A stretch of 64,000 nucleotides of DNA from Niallia alba (GTDB lineage Bacteria > Bacillota > Bacilli > Bacillales > Cytobacillaceae). Both the position numbers and the translations under genes were made by a program. The stretch covers positions 3,574,001 to 3,638,000 of the forward strand of contig NZ_JABBPK010000001.1 in assembly GCF_012933555.1 (NCBI RefSeq), given 5' to 3'. Below the pieces are notes generated by a model. The model was given only the letters and a program-made list of their open reading frames with translations, was not told where the DNA came from and made no database searches. Below are positions 40,030 to 47,762 of the stretch, piece by piece. Every line of letters begins with the position of its first letter. Position 1 is the first letter of the stretch.

Positions 40030-40311
40030 ACGCAAAAAAACCCGTCCCTATACGAAGGGACGAGTTTTAAATTAAAAACACGTGGTTCCACCCTAATTCC
40101 CAAACAATTCATTTGTCTAGCTTTAGTTTAAACAGATAACGGCTGCTGATACCGCCAGTCATTACTTAGTATTTCCTGTTCCTGACTGAAGTTTAAAGGT
40201 GGTAAGTAATCTTATCGTGTTAGGAAGTTCCCAGCATCCTTCCCTCTCTTTGAACCGTACAAGAAAACCATTGTCCTTATCATTACATGTATAAGTTATA
40301 GTTAATTTATG
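40030..40311 (-). promoter_or_regulatory. T-box leader for threonine, controls thrS
   Basis: The minus strand has the T-box core AGGGTGGAACCACG (about 40080-40093). The terminator CTCGTCCCTTCGTATAGGGACGGG with a T-run follows at about 40033-40067. Upstream, TTACCACCTTTAAA contains ACC, the probable Thr specifier. Confidence 0.93.
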
Positions 40312-40317
40312 TACGTT

Positions 40318-40346
40318 ATTATATGCTTTTCTCCGCATAAAATCAA
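40318..40346 (-). promoter_or_regulatory. thrS promoter
   Basis: TTGATT, 17 bases, TATAAT on the minus strand. It lies 17 bases past the ytxC stop and starts the T-box transcript. Confidence 0.85.
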
Positions 40347-40363
40347 GGGGATTAATGGGAATC

Positions 40364-41206
40364 TTATTTCATTTCTGTCTGTTTATTTATCCTTAGAAAA
40401 AAGTGTTCCTTATCAAGAAGTTGTACTCGCTCTTCAAATATATTTAAAATCGTTCGTACAATCGGCAATTCTCTATCCTCTGTATATAGAAAAATTGTTT
40501 TCGGAGCAAGCGCAAGCAATGGGCCAAGGGAATATGGGTCGATATAATGGGAAGAAGCTAAATTTCTTTGGTCATACAACATCATAAGCTCTTGCTGAGG
40601 TATTTCTCGATATTCTGTATCAAAAAATTGTATTTCTAAGTCGATTACTACATGGATATGATTCACTTTTGCAGCCTTTTTGGAAAGGGAATTTCGCAAT
40701 GTATGAATAAAAACCTGATATTCTTGTTCCATTTTGTACTCATCAATCGATAATTCTATGTATTTTATTAGCTTTTCAAAAAAAGCCTTTAATCGAAAGG
40801 TTACAAAGGAATCAAACGAAAATTCTTTATGCATTTCCACCATAAAGTTATCCAAACTCTCTAGAAGACATGTTTTTATATTGATATCTTTTGTTAAGCT
40901 TGTAAGTCCTTCCCGTTCTTCTTCTATTAAACTGTGAAGTATTTCTAATATGCTCCGCTGTTCTAGTTCATCCAAATAGAAATAACGATTTTGTAGTATT
41001 TCTCTTGCCCAATCATCTGTTTTTATATGCAAGATAAAAGCGGTTAAGCATTTCTTTACTGCTGTACTGCTTCCATCGGTTTTAACAACTATCCAATTAT
41101 TGACGTCGTCCATTTTCTCAACCGACTCAACAAATTTCACCTGTTTATTTAAAATGCGCAAAAATCTCATAGCATCTTTTTGATCGTGAAATTGAATTTC
41201 AATCAA
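40364..41206 (-). CDS. ytxC: YtxC-like sporulation protein
   Basis: A 280-residue soluble protein, identified by its place between thrS and dnaI and by the family pattern (a C-terminal segment ALAPKTIFLYT). YtxC proteins occur in spore formers; the mechanism is unknown. TTG start at 41206 with GGGGGG six bases upstream. Its end almost touches the thrS promoter. Confidence 0.82.
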   Translation of the reverse strand: MIEIQFHDQKDAMRFLRILNKQVKFVESVEKMDDVNNWIVVKTDGSSTAVKKCLTAFILHIKTDDWAREILQNRYFYLDELEQRSILEILHSLIEEEREGLTSLTKDINIKTCLLESLDNFMVEMHKEFSFDSFVTFRLKAFFEKLIKYIELSIDEYKMEQEYQVFIHTLRNSLSKKAAKVNHIHVVIDLEIQFFDTEYREIPQQELMMLYDQRNLASSHYIDPYSLGPLLALAPKTIFLYTEDRELPIVRTILNIFEERVQLLDKEHFFLRINKQTEMK

Positions 41207-41357
41207 CCGTATCCCCCCTTTATAAAGAAGTCCTCGATTTCATATATATGGGGGATAGGTAGAAAATAGACTATGAAAAATGTAAAGTGCTTTGGATTAT
41301 GTTTATTAAAAAATACAGTAGAAAAGAATTAGGTCAAATTTTGAGAATTACAAATAA

Positions 41358-41728
41358 GGCTGGGACAAAAGTATTCCAGCCAACATAATCTGAACAATTA
41401 TACGAAGATGCTAATGAAAGTTCGTATAATTGTTCGGTTTTTTATTTGTTTTTTAAAGGAAGTCTCCATGAAGGTTAGTGCGTTTCCCCGCAGCCGGAAT
41501 ACACTTCGCTTTCCGTGGGGCTCGCGCTGAGCCGCGGTCTGCTTACAGCCTGCAGGGTCTCAGACTGTCTCGCTAATCCCCGTGGCGTCTTCGTATATTC
41601 CGGCTGCTCTGTTTTCCCAACTAATTATATTTCCTCTTGTAAAAAGTGTGTGAAAGCAGCCGCTATCTACTAGCTAAATGAGAAATTGTTCGTCTTTACA
41701 GAATATCAATTTAGTTATGTCCCAACCT
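41358..41728. repeat. Composite repeat: GGCTGGGACA ends around a family A palindrome (copy 4)
   Basis: The outer ends GGCTGGGACAaaA and, inverted, AGGTTGGGACATAA are imperfect inverted repeats. Inside are a 15-bp perfect hairpin (41392-41435) and a family A core bounded by GCAGCCGGAATACAC (41490) and GTATATTCCGGCTGC (ends 41606). No gene is present in 41207-41751. Confidence 0.7.
41392..41443 (+). terminator. Strong hairpin with T-run inside the composite repeat
   Basis: GAACAATTATACGAA (41392-41406) and TTCGTATAATTGTTC (41421-41435) are perfectly complementary, followed by GGTTTTTT. It looks like a plus-strand terminator, but no plus-strand gene leads into it. Confidence 0.6.
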
Positions 41729-41751
41729 CAAATCACTATATCAAATTTAAA

Positions 41752-42060
41752 TTATAGAAAGAATAAGAGGACACCTAATACAAAGGCATACAAAATAATG
41801 TACCAGGTATACAATGTCTGAAACGAGATAGATCGTTTTTCACATCGGCTTCTTACATATGCAAGTAATCTTCTATTTTTTGTAATATAGGTATAAGTCA
41901 GTCCAAATACCAATAATGCCAGGATTATTTTATAAATCCCTGGGCTATAAAAGGATAGAAAAAAGGGGATTAACAACAATAATATGGTTATAGATACAAA
42001 CAAAAGAAATTGATTATATCGTTTTACTAATAATTTTTCAGCATTCGAAATTTCCGTCAA
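41752..42060 (-). CDS. Small membrane protein of unknown function
   Basis: A 102-residue protein with three hydrophobic helices (about 18-36, 41-59, 82-102) and a short basic loop (RSRCEKRS). TTG start at 42060 with AAGGAGAAGGG upstream. It begins 31 bases after dnaI on the same strand and probably ends the nrdR-dnaB-dnaI operon. It occupies the place of B. subtilis ytxB but does not look like that protein. I do not recognise a family. Confidence 0.65.
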   Translation of the reverse strand: MTEISNAEKLLVKRYNQFLLFVSITILLLLIPFFLSFYSPGIYKIILALLVFGLTYTYITKNRRLLAYVRSRCEKRSISFQTLYTWYIILYAFVLGVLLFFL

Positions 42061-42091
42061 CTTGCCCTTCTCCTTACTAAAAATGAAATCG

Positions 42092-43021
42092 TCATAGTCG
42101 TTTATTTTTTCCTTTTACACGAATTGGTGTAGATAAATAGCGAATTCTTTCCATCACTCTCATCGCCTTCATCTTTTCCTCTTCTCCTCTTTGAGAATAG
42201 GTGAGATGATGCTCTAAGCCGCTAAAATCAAAATTGGATGTAAATAAAGTAGGTAAATTCTCTAGCATTCTAAACTGCAATATTGGTCCAAGGACCTCAT
42301 CACGAATCCAGCTAGACATTGTTTCTGCACCAATATCATCTAACATTAAAATAGGTTCTCTTTTTATGCTTTCAATTTTATCATTTAACGTACTATCAGC
42401 AATCGAACTCTTCATTTCTCTAAATAATTCAGGAACATATACAATCATGGAAGAAATTTGCTTTTGAGAAAGTTTATTAGCAATTGCTCCTAAAATATAC
42501 GATTTTCCTACACCAAATTCCCCATAAAAATATATCCCTTTATGCCTTTGGCCTGGTTTATATTCCTCTACAAATCGAATAGCCGCTTCTACCGCTTCCA
42601 TTCTCTCTCCATCAAGATCAATTGTATTGAAGGAAGCTTCAAGAATATCCTTCGGTACATATAAGCTTTTAATTAGCTTTTCTTTTTTCTTCTGATTGTC
42701 CTCCGAAACCTTGCGCGGGCATCGTTCATATTGAATCTCAATATTCCCTCTTATTATAACAAGGTTAGGATGGTATCCTTGCATCATATTCACACAGCCC
42801 TGAAGACTGGAGCACTTATCACAACCCTTGCTTTGATTGGCATATTCATACAGCTTCATCATTCCCACATCAACAGCATTAGAAGTAAGCTCATCCTCAT
42901 GCTCTCTTAAAAAAGCTCTTACATCAGGATGGGCAAGTACTTCTTGTTTCATAGCACGGTACCTTTCCTGAAAATTATTACCTGCACCAAATTTCTTTAA
43001 TGTATCATTAATTCTTTCCAC
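42092..43021 (-). CDS. dnaI: Primosomal protein DnaI, helicase loader
   Basis: 309 residues from the GTG at 43021, matching the B. subtilis start (MERIND...). AGGTGG lies ten bases upstream; a GTG five codons earlier falls on the ribosome site itself. The N-terminal domain has the zinc-binding Cys set CDKCSSLQGC...C and the AAA+ domain has Walker A YGEFGVGKSYI and Walker B LMLDDIGAE. It loads the replicative helicase DnaC with DnaB and DnaD. The upstream dnaB stop is 21 bases away. Confidence 0.95.
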   Translation of the reverse strand: MERINDTLKKFGAGNNFQERYRAMKQEVLAHPDVRAFLREHEDELTSNAVDVGMMKLYEYANQSKGCDKCSSLQGCVNMMQGYHPNLVIIRGNIEIQYERCPRKVSEDNQKKKEKLIKSLYVPKDILEASFNTIDLDGERMEAVEAAIRFVEEYKPGQRHKGIYFYGEFGVGKSYILGAIANKLSQKQISSMIVYVPELFREMKSSIADSTLNDKIESIKREPILMLDDIGAETMSSWIRDEVLGPILQFRMLENLPTLFTSNFDFSGLEHHLTYSQRGEEEKMKAMRVMERIRYLSTPIRVKGKNKRL

Positions 43022-43042
43022 CGTTTCATTCACCACCTGATT

Positions 43043-44449
43043 TTATAATTTTTTTATACGCTCTTCCAGCTCTTTCTTTTTTTGCTCCAACTCTTTATCG
43101 CTCGTATTCTTTGCAGAAGTCTTATCAGTTGTTTTTATCTTTTCTTCGTTATCCTGATCTTGTCCAAACCATTCTGGAATCTTTTCCGTCCGAATTGCTT
43201 TGCGGTTTGCCTTTGGCTGTGGATTTTTTTTACCTTGAGCCCATTCCATATATTGCTTATGCTCTTTTTTCGCAAGGTCCATTGCATCTTTAACGGTACG
43301 GATATTTTTTCTAACCCATTGACCAGCGATTTTTTCGATATAGCCTTTTGTCAATTTCATATCTGTTTTCAGCATAACATATTGAATCAGAACATTAATG
43401 ACGCCAGGCAACAGTTTTTGCGAAAACATAATTTCCTCTATAATTTGCAAGTCTGTCTTAGAAGGTTCCGCTCCCCCAGATATATCTTTCAATACTTCGC
43501 GGGGAGAAGTGTGATCCAAATAATATATCAATTCTTCTTCTTTCGATTTTGGAGCATCTGTTGATGAATGATCCTTTTGCGGTTGTTTTCGATCAACTAA
43601 CATTGGCAGCAAGTCATTATGTTGAAATTGATACCAATCGCGTGCAGCTATTCTCAATTCTTCCACATCAATTTCGTCCTGATGATTAATCGCACTAATT
43701 ACGATATTCTTCATTTGAATTGGATCAATTCCATAGATAAAAGAGAGATTTAGTATCGCTTCCTTTACTTTTTTCGTAAAAGCCTTTTTCGATAATAAGG
43801 AATCATGAATCCCTGCATATAGCAGCTCAAAGTCAAAATCATCTTTAGTAATTTGAATACCAGTTTGCTCTTCTTTTCCAATATAAGTTTGATCAATAGT
43901 ATCTTCTTCATCTAATTCATGCATCGCCCGAACTGCACTTCCATGATCAGACATAAAAACATCTTGAAAAGCTTTTGTTATTGGTTGATAACTAGAATCA
44001 GAAATTTTTTCATCGGAAAAGAATCTTTTCAATCTGCTATACTGAGCTTTTCCAACTTTTCTATATAAATAAACATTTAACATCCCATCTAGAAAATACT
44101 GTGCTGGTGATAAAGGAGGCTGCAATTCATAGATAAAAGCTCTATTTCCATCCTCTTTCTTTAAATAAGTTTTTAATAGACCAATTCCTTCAAGCTTTAG
44201 TCTTGCTTCATATATATCATTTAAACCGCAACTCATGAAATTCATTAAACTATGATGTGTATTTGTCATGGACCATAAACGATTTTCTTCGACTTCAGCC
44301 CATAAGGTCATATATAAAGCTAAACATTTTGTCCCAATTAAAGGTTGATATAAGAAGGTGATTGTCTTTCGATCATAATCGCTTAACAGCCCATTCACCG
44401 TTACTCGATATCTGTCGACCGGAAGTAGGTCTTGCCAATGCTGAGACAT
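43043..44449 (-). CDS. dnaB: Replication initiation and membrane attachment protein DnaB
   Basis: 468 residues from the ATG at 44449 (MSQHWQDLLPVDRYRV), with AAGGAAG upstream; an earlier in-frame start adds 12 unlikely residues. Two DnaD/DnaB-type domains are present: the winged-helix N-terminal domain (about 1-130) and C-terminal DDBH2 domains with VLIQYVMLKTDMKLTKGYIEKIAGQW. A charged Lys/Glu tail follows. It helps DnaI load helicase at oriC and stalled forks and ties the origin to the membrane. Follows nrdR. Confidence 0.95.
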   Translation of the reverse strand: MSQHWQDLLPVDRYRVTVNGLLSDYDRKTITFLYQPLIGTKCLALYMTLWAEVEENRLWSMTNTHHSLMNFMSCGLNDIYEARLKLEGIGLLKTYLKKEDGNRAFIYELQPPLSPAQYFLDGMLNVYLYRKVGKAQYSRLKRFFSDEKISDSSYQPITKAFQDVFMSDHGSAVRAMHELDEEDTIDQTYIGKEEQTGIQITKDDFDFELLYAGIHDSLLSKKAFTKKVKEAILNLSFIYGIDPIQMKNIVISAINHQDEIDVEELRIAARDWYQFQHNDLLPMLVDRKQPQKDHSSTDAPKSKEEELIYYLDHTSPREVLKDISGGAEPSKTDLQIIEEIMFSQKLLPGVINVLIQYVMLKTDMKLTKGYIEKIAGQWVRKNIRTVKDAMDLAKKEHKQYMEWAQGKKNPQPKANRKAIRTEKIPEWFGQDQDNEEKIKTTDKTSAKNTSDKELEQKKKELEERIKKL

Positions 44450-44498
44450 ATTAATTCTTCCTTTCATACATTCTATTTCCATCAAAAGGAGATAAAAG

Positions 44499-44528
44499 GC
44501 AAAAAAGAGCCAAAGAAATCTTTAGCTC
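44499..44528 (-). terminator. Terminator-like hairpin between nrdR and dnaB
   Basis: GAGCTAAAG and CTTTGGCTC pair (one G-U), followed by TTTTTT, in the gap between nrdR and dnaB. It could attenuate dnaB-dnaI relative to nrdR. Confidence 0.7.
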
Positions 44529-44554
44529 CCTTAGTTATCATTTCCATGTGTCTT

Positions 44555-45010
44555 TTAGTCTTTTTTTATTAATTCCTTTAATTCGTCAATAAATACATTT
44601 ATATCTTTAAACTGACGATAAACGGATGCAAAACGCACATATGCTACTTCATCAATTTTCGCCAAGCGATCCATTACCATTTCTCCAATAATTTCACTCT
44701 TTATTTCTGAAGCAACGTTACTTCGAAGTTCTTTTTCTACTTCAGCGGTTATTTCTTCCAATTGTTTCAAAGCAACTGGTCTCTTCTCACACGCTCTTAT
44801 TAAACCACGCAATATTTTATCCCTGCTAAATTCTTCACGCGTCCCTTCTTTCTTCACTACAATTAAAGGAATCTCTTCTACTTTTTCAAAAGTGGTAAAT
44901 CGATTACCGCAAGCTTCACATTCTCTTCTTCTGCGAATCGATTTATACTCATCAACTGGTCGTGAATCAAGAACGCGGGTGTTATTATGTTGACAGGTAG
45001 GACATCTCAT
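44555..45010 (-). CDS. nrdR: Transcriptional repressor NrdR
   Basis: A 151-residue regulator. The N-terminal zinc ribbon [18 protein letters not shown]...CEACGNRF is followed by an ATP-cone domain (about 49-139) with [20 protein letters not shown]. It senses dATP/ATP and represses ribonucleotide reductase genes at NrdR boxes. GGAG precedes the ATG. First gene of nrdR-dnaB-dnaI. Confidence 0.97.
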   Translation of the reverse strand: MRCPTCQHNNTRVLDSRPVDEYKSIRRRRECEACGNRFTTFEKVEEIPLIVVKKEGTREEFSRDKILRGLIRACEKRPVALKQLEEITAEVEKELRSNVASEIKSEIIGEMVMDRLAKIDEVAYVRFASVYRQFKDINVFIDELKELIKKD

Positions 45011-45114
45011 TTCATATCAGCTCCGAATTCATTGTTCCATGTATATACTTATCTTCATATTATATAAAAATAAAGGCTTGTACAAGTAATTATATCAAAT
45101 TCTCTTCTATAAAG

Positions 45115-45259
45115 TGAAACTTCCATCAGTGGGAGCTACCTTCATCCCCCTGATGGTTAGTTGAACCATTCGGATCTTTACGAACAGTTGATCTCCCACC
45201 TTTCTTCCTCGAATTCTCATATGCTTGAGACCCAAGCCATACTGTCCGTTAAGTGTGGG
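45115..45259 (-). repeat. IS200/IS605-like element remnant, family B copy 2 (145 bp)
   Basis: Minus strand: TTTGT, then CCCACACTTAACGGACAGTA (left-end block), a middle ending GGTGGGAGATCAAC, then TCGTAAAGATCCGAATGGTT and AACTAACCATCAGG, and a terminal hairpin ending CTCCCACTGATGGAAGTTTCA. The last section pairs CCATCAG with CTGATGG. It is the longest copy and has both ends but no tnpA or tnpB. It sits where B. subtilis has gapB and speD. A 78-codon ORF across it is not a gene. Confidence 0.55.
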
Positions 45260-45272
45260 ACAAACCTTATTT

Positions 45273-45878
45273 TCAGGTAGGGAAAACCTGCCATTTTTCC
45301 AAAATCCTCTTCGCTTGGTTGATAGAATCTTCCATAGATCCATTATTATTAATTACTTCATCAGCAAGAAGAAGTTTCTCTCGTAATGGCATTTGCGCGT
45401 TTATTCGTTTAACAGCCTGCTCATAGCTTAAATCATTTCTTTTCATTAATCGATTAATTTGAACATTTTGATCTACATATACTAAAATCGTTCGATCCAC
45501 CGTTTGATTTAATTTATTTTCAAAAAGCAACGGAATATCTAAAATCGCTATTTTCTCTCCTGATTCAACTGCTTGTCTCTGCTTAACATCCATTCTTCTT
45601 CTTACATCAGGATGTACAATGCCATTAAGTACATTCCGTTCTTCTTCATTTGAAAAGATAATTTCCCCAAGCTTTTGTCTATTTAAGGTACCATCTTGAT
45701 GTAAAATCTCCTTACCAAAATGGGACACTATTTCTACATATGCTGGTTCTCCTTTTTCTACAGCAAGTCTCGATTCGATGTCTGCGTCAATAATCGGGAT
45801 GTTTAGTGATTGAAAATAGGAAGATATCGTCGATTTTCCACTCGCAATCCCTCCAGTTAATCCTACTATTATCGTCAT
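45273..45878 (-). CDS. coaE: Dephospho-CoA kinase
   Basis: A 201-residue P-loop kinase with IVGLTGGIASGKSTISSYF at the N-terminus, the CoaE pattern DADIESRLAVEKG and LDIPLLFEN. It does the last step of coenzyme A synthesis. A weak GGTAGG precedes the ATG. It lies between ytaF and a family B remnant. Confidence 0.97.
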   Translation of the reverse strand: MTIIVGLTGGIASGKSTISSYFQSLNIPIIDADIESRLAVEKGEPAYVEIVSHFGKEILHQDGTLNRQKLGEIIFSNEEERNVLNGIVHPDVRRRMDVKQRQAVESGEKIAILDIPLLFENKLNQTVDRTILVYVDQNVQINRLMKRNDLSYEQAVKRINAQMPLREKLLLADEVINNNGSMEDSINQAKRILEKWQVFPT

Positions 45879-45939
45879 AACAATACCTACCTTATTGAAT
45901 TTAGTATTTAGTATGTAACAAATTTATATAAAGGAGAGA

Positions 45940-46005
45940 GATAGGTGAAATTCCAAAGGCGATTCGCCAAGGAGGGGCACCGCCTTAGAAGGAACCAACC
46001 TATTT
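45940..46005. repeat. Nested inverted repeat between ytaF and coaE
   Basis: GATAGGTGaAATTCC (45940-45954) and GGAACCAACCTATTTC (45990-46005) are imperfectly inverted, and inside them AAGGCG (45956-45961) and CGCCTT (45981-45986) pair. No T-run; could be an RNA structure in the coaE leader or a small repeat. Confidence 0.5.
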
Positions 46006-46023
46006 CGCAAATTTGGTAAAGAA

Positions 46024-46659
46024 TTAAAGTTTTAAAATCCCAATAATGATTAAGATAATCCCGGGAATAAAAGAGAATTTATCCATATAACTTTTCTCTG
46101 ACAAAAACTTACCTAGATAAATGCCTAAAGACACAAAGGATGTACTCATAAAAATAACAGCAAGAGTTAAAAATAGTGGCGAAAACCCGAGCATAGAAGC
46201 ACCAATTCCTGCTCCAAAGGCATCTAAAGACAGAGCAAAACCTAACACAACCGCTTCTAGCCCTGTAATCGTTCCTGATTTATCAAAATCCGCTGATAAA
46301 GGTTTCTTTAAAATATTGATGACAATTCCTAAAGATTTTATTTCAAAATTTATAATATTCTTCTCTTCTGTTAGAACTTCCTTTTCTTTACTCGGCTTAA
46401 AATATTGGTAAAGAATCCATCCACCTAATATGATTAATATAATACCACCTATACTTTCTGCAAACGATGGGGAGAATATCCTTGAAATAACATGACCTAC
46501 CAACATTGCTGTTAGAAGTGTCAGACCAGAACAACAGGCGATAATCAGGATAGAATTTAAGGGCATTTTCATTTTTCGCAGTCCATAAGTAAAACCAACA
46601 CTAAAGCTATCGATGCTGACAGCGATTGCTAATAATAAAAGAGAAAACACCTGGGCCAT
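46024..46659 (-). CDS. ytaF: Sporulation membrane protein YtaF (MntP-like)
   Basis: 211 residues from the ATG at 46659, with GGAG upstream; the longer ORF start adds 19 unrelated residues. Six hydrophobic helices and two LAIAVSIDSFSVGFTYG / FALSLDAFGAGIGASMLG repeats place it in the manganese-exporter MntP superfamily. In B. subtilis it is a sporulation membrane protein; transport activity is inferred only. Between mutM and coaE as in B. subtilis. Confidence 0.92.
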   Translation of the reverse strand: MAQVFSLLLLAIAVSIDSFSVGFTYGLRKMKMPLNSILIIACCSGLTLLTAMLVGHVISRIFSPSFAESIGGIILIILGGWILYQYFKPSKEKEVLTEEKNIINFEIKSLGIVINILKKPLSADFDKSGTITGLEAVVLGFALSLDAFGAGIGASMLGFSPLFLTLAVIFMSTSFVSLGIYLGKFLSEKSYMDKFSFIPGIILIIIGILKL

Positions 46660-46749
46660 AAAGATAAGCTCCTTCCAAATCAATAGTAATATACTATATG
46701 GAAAGAGCCCATCCAATGTTAATTTAGGTTTATTGATTTTATCTTTTTC

Positions 46750-47577
46750 TTATTTCTTTTGGCAATTAGGACAAAAAACAGTTCCTCTTCCGCCGACTAT
46801 AATTCTTTCTAATGTATGTCCACATACTTTGCATTCCTGCCCTTTTCGACCATAAACATATAGTTCAAGCTGGAACATTCCAATTTGCCCTTGGGTGTTT
46901 ACATAGGATCGGATTGTGCTTCCACCTTTTTCAACCGCTTCGGATAGCGTAGCAATGATTTCTTTATATAATTTCTCTATTTCCTTTGACTTAAGAGAAC
47001 TTGCCATTCTCTCCGGATGAATACTACTTCGGAATAATGCTTCATCTACATAAATATTACCTAATCCAACCACAATCTTTTGATCTAATAGTGCTGTTTT
47101 GATACTACGATTCGTTTTTGATAACCGCTCGGTAAAATTAGCAATCGTAAAATCTTCAGCAAACGGTTCAGGTCCTAATTGAGAAAGAGGCAGGGCGTCT
47201 AGTTCTTCCCCTTTTTTAAATAAATGCATCGTACCGAATTTCCGGACATCTTTATATCTTAGCTGAGAGCCATCTTCAAAAAAGAAAATAACATGTGTAT
47301 GCTTATCAACCGGATCATTAACTTGAAACACACCATATTTCCCTTCCATTCGCAAATGAGAGACGATTGTAAAATCATTTGTTTCGATTAAAATGAATTT
47401 CCCCCGTCTTTTAACGTCAAGTATGCTTTGACCAATTAATGCATCAGAAAATTCCTCTGCATTCTCTGGTTTTTTTATCATTTTTGCCCATGAAACCACA
47501 ACTTCTTTTATGACTTTATTTTGCGTCAACTGTTTCAACGTTTTTCGAACCGTTTCAACTTCTGGTAATTCTGGCAT
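46750..47577 (-). CDS. mutM: Formamidopyrimidine-DNA glycosylase
   Basis: 275 residues from the ATG at 47577 (MPELPEVETVRKTL), preceded by GGAGGAG. The catalytic Pro follows the initiator Met. Lys in KRRGKFI, a helix-two-turn-helix (QKIVVGLGNIYVDEALF) and a C-terminal zinc finger CKVCGHTL...CPNC are all present. It removes 8-oxoguanine and other oxidised bases. An apparent 57-residue N-terminal extension is just a read-through of the family B remnant upstream. Confidence 0.96.
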   Translation of the reverse strand: MPELPEVETVRKTLKQLTQNKVIKEVVVSWAKMIKKPENAEEFSDALIGQSILDVKRRGKFILIETNDFTIVSHLRMEGKYGVFQVNDPVDKHTHVIFFFEDGSQLRYKDVRKFGTMHLFKKGEELDALPLSQLGPEPFAEDFTIANFTERLSKTNRSIKTALLDQKIVVGLGNIYVDEALFRSSIHPERMASSLKSKEIEKLYKEIIATLSEAVEKGGSTIRSYVNTQGQIGMFQLELYVYGRKGQECKVCGHTLERIIVGGRGTVFCPNCQKK

Positions 47578-47640
47578 CTTCATCTCCTCCTTTCCTGAAT
47601 AATTGCTCATATGTTTAGAATAACTACCATTATCATTTAA

Positions 47641-47758
47641 CTCACGCATAACGAGCAGTAAGCCCCCAGTTAAGGGAGCTATCTCTCGTAAAGGTCCGAT
47701 AAGTGCAACTAACCATGAAGTGGAGGAGGAGTAAAAACCCCCACTCACAGAAGTTTTC
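47641..47758 (+). repeat. IS200/IS605-like element remnant, family B copy 4 (about 118 bp)
   Basis: On the plus strand it follows TTTAA and reads CTCACGCATAACGAGCAGTAAG, then TCTCGTAAAGGTCCGATAAG and AACTAACCATGAAGTGG, ending CCCCCACTCACAGAAGTTTTC. These are diverged versions of the blocks in copy 2, with compensating changes in the last hairpin (GUGAGUGG with CCACUUCA). It lies in the 185 bases between mutM and polA. Confidence 0.5.
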
Positions 47759-47762
47759 CTTA

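Noticed and set aside
45107-45343. 78-codon minus-strand ORF
   Set aside because: It runs from the coaE 3' end in another frame into the family B remnant; no ribosome site and no family likeness.
47578-47748. 57-residue N-terminal extension of MutM
   Set aside because: MutM must start MPELPE with the catalytic Pro after Met; the extension is a read-through of a repeat remnant.
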